Assembly (NCBI RefSeq): GCF_013377785.1
Contig: NZ_JABXWT010000001.1
Location: 186,001-250,000 of the forward strand
Origin: Ruegeria haliotis
GTDB lineage: Bacteria > Pseudomonadota > Alphaproteobacteria > Rhodobacterales > Rhodobacteraceae
Reading direction: 5' to 3'
DNA length: 64,000 nucleotides
This document shows, piece by piece, positions 61,101-64,000 of the stretch; position 1 is the stretch's first letter; each line of letters starts with the position of its first letter. Position numbers and translations under genes: made by a program. The notes under the pieces are model-generated. The model did not search any database and was not told where the DNA came from. It was given only the letters and a program-made list of their open reading frames with translations.

Positions 61101-62234
61101 ATGAGGATGCAAGTGCGTATTCGTTTTGATCAGGGGCCTGCCGGGCCAGGGACCCACTTTGACCGGCCATCCCAGATGATCCGCGCTGACAGGGCGGAGG
61201 ACGTGCCCCAGGCCTTGGCGGCGCTGGATGACGCGCGCGCACAGGGTGCCTGGCTGGCGGGGTATGCCAGTTACGAACTTGGTTACGTGCTGGAACCACG
61301 CCTGCTTGAGCGTTTGCCGAAGGACCGCCGCCTGCCGTTGCTGTGCTTTGGTGTTTACGATCACCCGACGCAAACTGACTTGCCGAAGGCCTCTGGTGGA
61401 ATTGCTGAATTCCAGCCGCGTTGGGACGAGACGCGCTATGGCCGGGCCTTTAAAACCGTGCATGACGCCATTGGCGCAGGCGACATCTATCAGGCAAACC
61501 TGACCTTCCCGATTGACCTGATCTTCAACGGCGATAGCGCATCGCTGTATTCCGCTCTGACCGCTGGGCAGATCGTCGGTCACGGTGCGTTGGTCGAACA
61601 GGATGGCTTGCCTGATTTACTCAGCCGGTCGCCTGAATTGTTTTTCAGAACAGACACGTCCGGGCGTATCGAAACCCGCCCGATGAAAGGCACACAGCCA
61701 CGCAGCGAAGATATGGCTGAGGACGCCCGGCGCCGAAACTTTCTGTCAGCAGATGCCAAGAACCGGGCCGAGAACCTGATGATTGTCGACCTTTTGCGCA
61801 ACGATATCAGCCGGGTTGCGCTGCCCGGCTCGGTCCAGGTGCCCGAGCTGTTTAAGGTCGAAACCTATGCAACGGTACACCAGATGGTGTCGTTGGTGCG
61901 GGCGCAGCTGCAGGTGGGTGCCGGATTGTCGAACATCCTGACGGCCCTGTTTCCCTGTGGGTCGATCACTGGCGCCCCGAAAATCCGTGCGATGGAAATC
62001 CTGTCCGATCTGGAACCGTGGGCGCGGGACATTTATTGCGGCACCATCGGGTGGGCTGCTCCTGATGGGCGATCTGAGTTCAACGTGGCGATCCGCACCT
62101 TGATGGTTGAGGATGGCGAGGCCATTCTGAATGTCGGTGGCGGTGTGGTCTGGGACAGCACGGCCCCGTCGGAATATGAGGAAGCGCTATGGAAAGCCCG
62201 CTTTGTGCACCAATCGAAACTGGTTTCCGTCTGA
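61101..62234 (+). CDS. pabB: Aminodeoxychorismate synthase component I
   Basis: PabB converts chorismate and ammonia to aminodeoxychorismate for folate. The 377-residue protein lacks a long N-terminal domain, as in other roseobacters, but keeps the catalytic part: GDIYQANLTFPIDL, RPMKGTQPR (the Lys that marks PabB and not TrpE) and the end motif region around ITGAPKIRAMEI. There is no clear ribosome site. It overlaps pabC by 46 bases. Confidence 0.93.
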   Translation: MRMQVRIRFDQGPAGPGTHFDRPSQMIRADRAEDVPQALAALDDARAQGAWLAGYASYELGYVLEPRLLERLPKDRRLPLLCFGVYDHPTQTDLPKASGGIAEFQPRWDETRYGRAFKTVHDAIGAGDIYQANLTFPIDLIFNGDSASLYSALTAGQIVGHGALVEQDGLPDLLSRSPELFFRTDTSGRIETRPMKGTQPRSEDMAEDARRRNFLSADAKNRAENLMIVDLLRNDISRVALPGSVQVPELFKVETYATVHQMVSLVRAQLQVGAGLSNILTALFPCGSITGAPKIRAMEILSDLEPWARDIYCGTIGWAAPDGRSEFNVAIRTLMVEDGEAILNVGGGVVWDSTAPSEYEEALWKARFVHQSKLVSV

Positions 62235-62836
62235 TTGAGACGCTGGCCTACCGGCCAGAGCAAGGGTTTGTGCGCCGTGACCGGCATCTGGGCCGCATGA
62301 CCCGATCGGCGGATGCACTGGAATTGCCATTCTCTGAAGAGAGTGCATTGGTAACCTTGTCCGGGATTTCGGCTGACACGGCATTGCGGTGCAGGCTGAC
62401 GATGGACGTATCCGGTCAATTCGGATTGACCACGGCTCCGCTGGAGCAGAACCCGTCTGTCTGGCGTTTGGCAATTGCGGATACGAGGGTGAATTCTTCT
62501 GACGTTTGGTTGCGCCACAAAACCACCCGGCGCGCTATCTATGACAACGCCCGGGCGTCCATGCCGGAAGGTGTCGACGAGCTGTTGTTCCTGAATGAAC
62601 GCGATGAGCTTTGCGAGGGTTCAATCACCAACCTTTTCATTAAAACAGTGGGCGGCAGACTCCTTACCCCGACATTGTCTTGCGGTTTGCTGCCAGGTGT
62701 CCTGCGCGAAGACCTGCTGGAAAAAGAACACGTAACCGAGGCTACACTGGCCTTGAGCGACCTGAAGAAGGCACAAACTGTTTACATGGGGAATTCGTTG
62801 CGAGGACTGGTCCCGGTCGAGATGGTGAACCTGTGA
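62189..62836 (+). CDS. pabC: Aminodeoxychorismate lyase (class IV aminotransferase fold)
   Basis: PabC releases pyruvate from aminodeoxychorismate to give 4-aminobenzoate. The 215-residue PLP enzyme has FRLIETLAYRPEQGFVRRD, the PLP-Lys region WLRHKTTRRAIYD, and ITNLF within the substrate site. The ATG at 62189 gives the family-typical start MESPLCAPIETGFRLIE, which requires the 46-base overlap with pabB. The CPBP gene starts within its stop. Confidence 0.9.
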   Translation: MESPLCAPIETGFRLIETLAYRPEQGFVRRDRHLGRMTRSADALELPFSEESALVTLSGISADTALRCRLTMDVSGQFGLTTAPLEQNPSVWRLAIADTRVNSSDVWLRHKTTRRAIYDNARASMPEGVDELLFLNERDELCEGSITNLFIKTVGGRLLTPTLSCGLLPGVLREDLLEKEHVTEATLALSDLKKAQTVYMGNSLRGLVPVEMVNL

Positions 62837-63504
62837 GCGCTGAAAGCACGGTGATTGACCCGCCGGTCGCAAGAACCCGCCTGCAGTTCGAATTTGGCCT
62901 CTTCTATGTTGCGGCACCTCTTCTCATCGCAGTGCTTTTGCCGCCCAATTGGATGTTTCCGGCACTGTTTGGGTTTACCGGTCTTGGGATTGTCTTGCTG
63001 CACGGGACGTCGGGGTTCCAATGGTCAGAGTTACGTTATGATTGGGCAAACTGGTCCTGGCGCGAACTGGCCCTGTTTTTGGTTGTCATGTCGGTGTTCT
63101 GCGTGGCTCTAATTCAGGTCATCCGTCCCGACGCCGCCTTTTTCCTACTGCGACGCCAGCCTGAATTGTTGGTCGCGATCTGGATCGGCTACCCGCTGGC
63201 TTCGGCGCTGCCGCAGGAACTGCTGTTCCGGACGCTCTTTTTCCGCCGCTACCACGCTATTCTGCCCGGTGGACGCGGGGCCTATTTGCTGAACGCGGCT
63301 GTCTTTTCCTTTGCGCACCTGATGTATTGGAGTTGGATCGTTGCCGCGATGACATTTGCCGGCGGGTTGTTGTTCACTTGGGCCTACCGAAAGCGTGGCT
63401 CGTTCGTTTACGCCGTCATACTGCATGCGATTGCAGGCAACATCATCTTCGCCGTGGGGCTGGGTATCTATTTCTACTCTGGCAACGTCCAGCGACCCTT
63501 TTAG
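62833..63504 (+). CDS. CPBP-family intramembrane metalloprotease
   Basis: The 223-residue protein has six or so membrane helices and the three CPBP motifs: PQELLFRTLFFRRY (QE in place of the usual EE), FSFAHLMY (F-x3-H), and HAIAGN at the end. Such proteases cleave within membranes; the first Glu replaced by Gln is a known variant. The GTG at 62833 overlaps the pabC stop. Confidence 0.85.
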   Translation: MSAESTVIDPPVARTRLQFEFGLFYVAAPLLIAVLLPPNWMFPALFGFTGLGIVLLHGTSGFQWSELRYDWANWSWRELALFLVVMSVFCVALIQVIRPDAAFFLLRRQPELLVAIWIGYPLASALPQELLFRTLFFRRYHAILPGGRGAYLLNAAVFSFAHLMYWSWIVAAMTFAGGLLFTWAYRKRGSFVYAVILHAIAGNIIFAVGLGIYFYSGNVQRPF

Positions 63505-63857
63505 GCTCGTTGGCTGCATCTGAATTCGAATGGCAGCCGTAGGTGCTTGGCCGTCCCCATTGGTCTCCTGCGAACCATTTGGATAAGTCACACGCAGTGT
63601 TCTGCGCCCAACGAACCGCCGTAGTATGTGATCGAAAACAGCTTGCCACATAAGCCGAACATCTCCTCTCGAAATGACATGGCCCCCGCAGATCGGGATC
63701 AACTATTCAAGTTCACTGTTCCGCGAAGATCCCTCAAAATACGAATTTGTCTGCCTTTTGGGTCACAACACGCACGACAGGCCGCCGAACCCTTGACTTC
63801 CCGGGATGATCGCGGTGTATCGGCGCGACGAATTCTGCGCCCGAAGGGATATCATTC
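63505..63857 (+). other. 353-base gap before aspS (no gene)
   Basis: This gap holds a hairpin at 63512-63538 (GGCTGC / GCAGCC, 15-base loop) just after the CPBP gene and a candidate aspS promoter at 63793-63821. No open frame looks coding. Confidence 0.5.
63793..63821 (+). promoter_or_regulatory. Candidate promoter of aspS
   Basis: TTGACT and TGTATC are separated by 17 bases, 36 bases before the aspS ATG. Confidence 0.45.
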
Positions 63858-64000
63858 ATGCACGCCTATCGCAGCCACACCTGCGCCGCTCTGACCGCCG
63901 CCAATGTTGGTGAAACCGTCCGCCTGTCCGGGTGGGTGCATCGGGTCCGAGATCACGGCGGCGTGCTTTTCATCGACCTGCGTGACCATTTTGGCGTGAC
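63858..64000 (+). CDS. aspS: Aspartate-tRNA ligase, N-terminal part (3' end outside window)
   Basis: The frame reads [20 protein letters not shown], then [20 protein letters not shown] and LRDHFGV, the OB-fold anticodon-binding start of bacterial AspRS. The ATG at 63858 has AAGGGA 9 bases upstream. The gene continues past the window end; 47 codons are visible. Confidence 0.95.
   Translation, partial: MHAYRSHTCAALTAANVGETVRLSGWVHRVRDHGGVLFIDLRDHFGV

Noticed and set aside
63628..63894. 88-codon frame overlapping the start of aspS
   Set aside because: Out of frame with the clear AspRS start at 63858 and without protein-like features.

Overview
The window is a 64 kb piece of a chromosome from an alphaproteobacterium, most likely a marine roseobacter-group member of the Rhodobacteraceae (Ruegeria-like). 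This is inferred from gene content and protein signatures, not from a database search: an atpHAGDC operon followed by an H-type lectin gene, an ExbB-like/OmpA pair, a fused ATP sulfurylase/APS kinase, DUF1150 behind Hsp20, UbiK, YbjN-proC, and the aminodeoxychorismate genes next to aspS. Coding density is about 90 percent. I see no rRNA, tRNA, CRISPR array, insertion sequence or prophage.

Layout. 1-7300: end of an ExbB/MotA-like gene and a MotB/OmpA-like partner, a YHYH-domain exported protein, clpA, gloB and a methyltransferase. 7400-12930: F1 ATP synthase genes (atpHAGDC) with a candidate promoter that overlaps a perfect DnaA-box sequence, then the lectin gene. 12990-23930: a housekeeping block with rpiB, prs, a DsbA-type isomerase and alpha/beta hydrolase pair, threonine aldolase, a YcgN-like gene, ribF, a ClbS/DfsB-like gene, MaoC, a HAD phosphatase, Mn-dependent pyrophosphatase, a TraB/GumN protein and a DUF2161 nuclease-like protein. 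23960-26140: groES-groEL with a CIRCE operator. 26200-32470: a DMT transporter, an exported hydrolase overlapping an orphan phnM, the purE / ProC-like / purK operon, and hsp20-DUF1150 behind a sigma32-like promoter. 32570-41300: PhzF, a GT10 glycosyltransferase, sat-cysC, a redox-type adenylate cyclase, a RES-domain protein, trxB, an Lrp regulator and a Hint-domain protein. 41820-49230: pgeF-midA-lgt, ubiK, ybjN-proC-csaA-hydroxyacid dehydrogenase, tdk and a possible DNA-binding protein. 49400-64000: a large GT-C-like membrane protein, a KAS III enzyme divergent from a marR-RND efflux operon, carB, pabB-pabC-CPBP protease, and the start of aspS.

How genes work together. Many neighbours are translationally coupled by ATGA or TGATG overlaps (ribF/ycgN/ltaE; purE/proC-like/purK; lgt/midA/pgeF; the exported hydrolase/phnM; PhzF/GT10; proC/csaA/dehydrogenase; pabB/pabC/CPBP). 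Heat-shock control appears twice, by CIRCE/HrcA at groES and by a sigma32-like promoter at hsp20.

Most worth a second look. The minus-strand run trxB - RES-domain protein - adenylate cyclase (36311-39474) is the best candidate for a little-described system. The cyclase fuses a six-helix, histidine-bearing membrane domain (like a diheme cytochrome b anchor) to a [2Fe-2S] ferredoxin domain and a class III cyclase domain. The RES protein starts one base after trxB, has no antitoxin partner beside it and appears to lack the family's conserved glutamate. The set suggests a link between redox or NAD state and cAMP. Other candidates are the KAS III/MarR/RND divergon, the orphan phnM, and small open frames in otherwise gene-free gaps.
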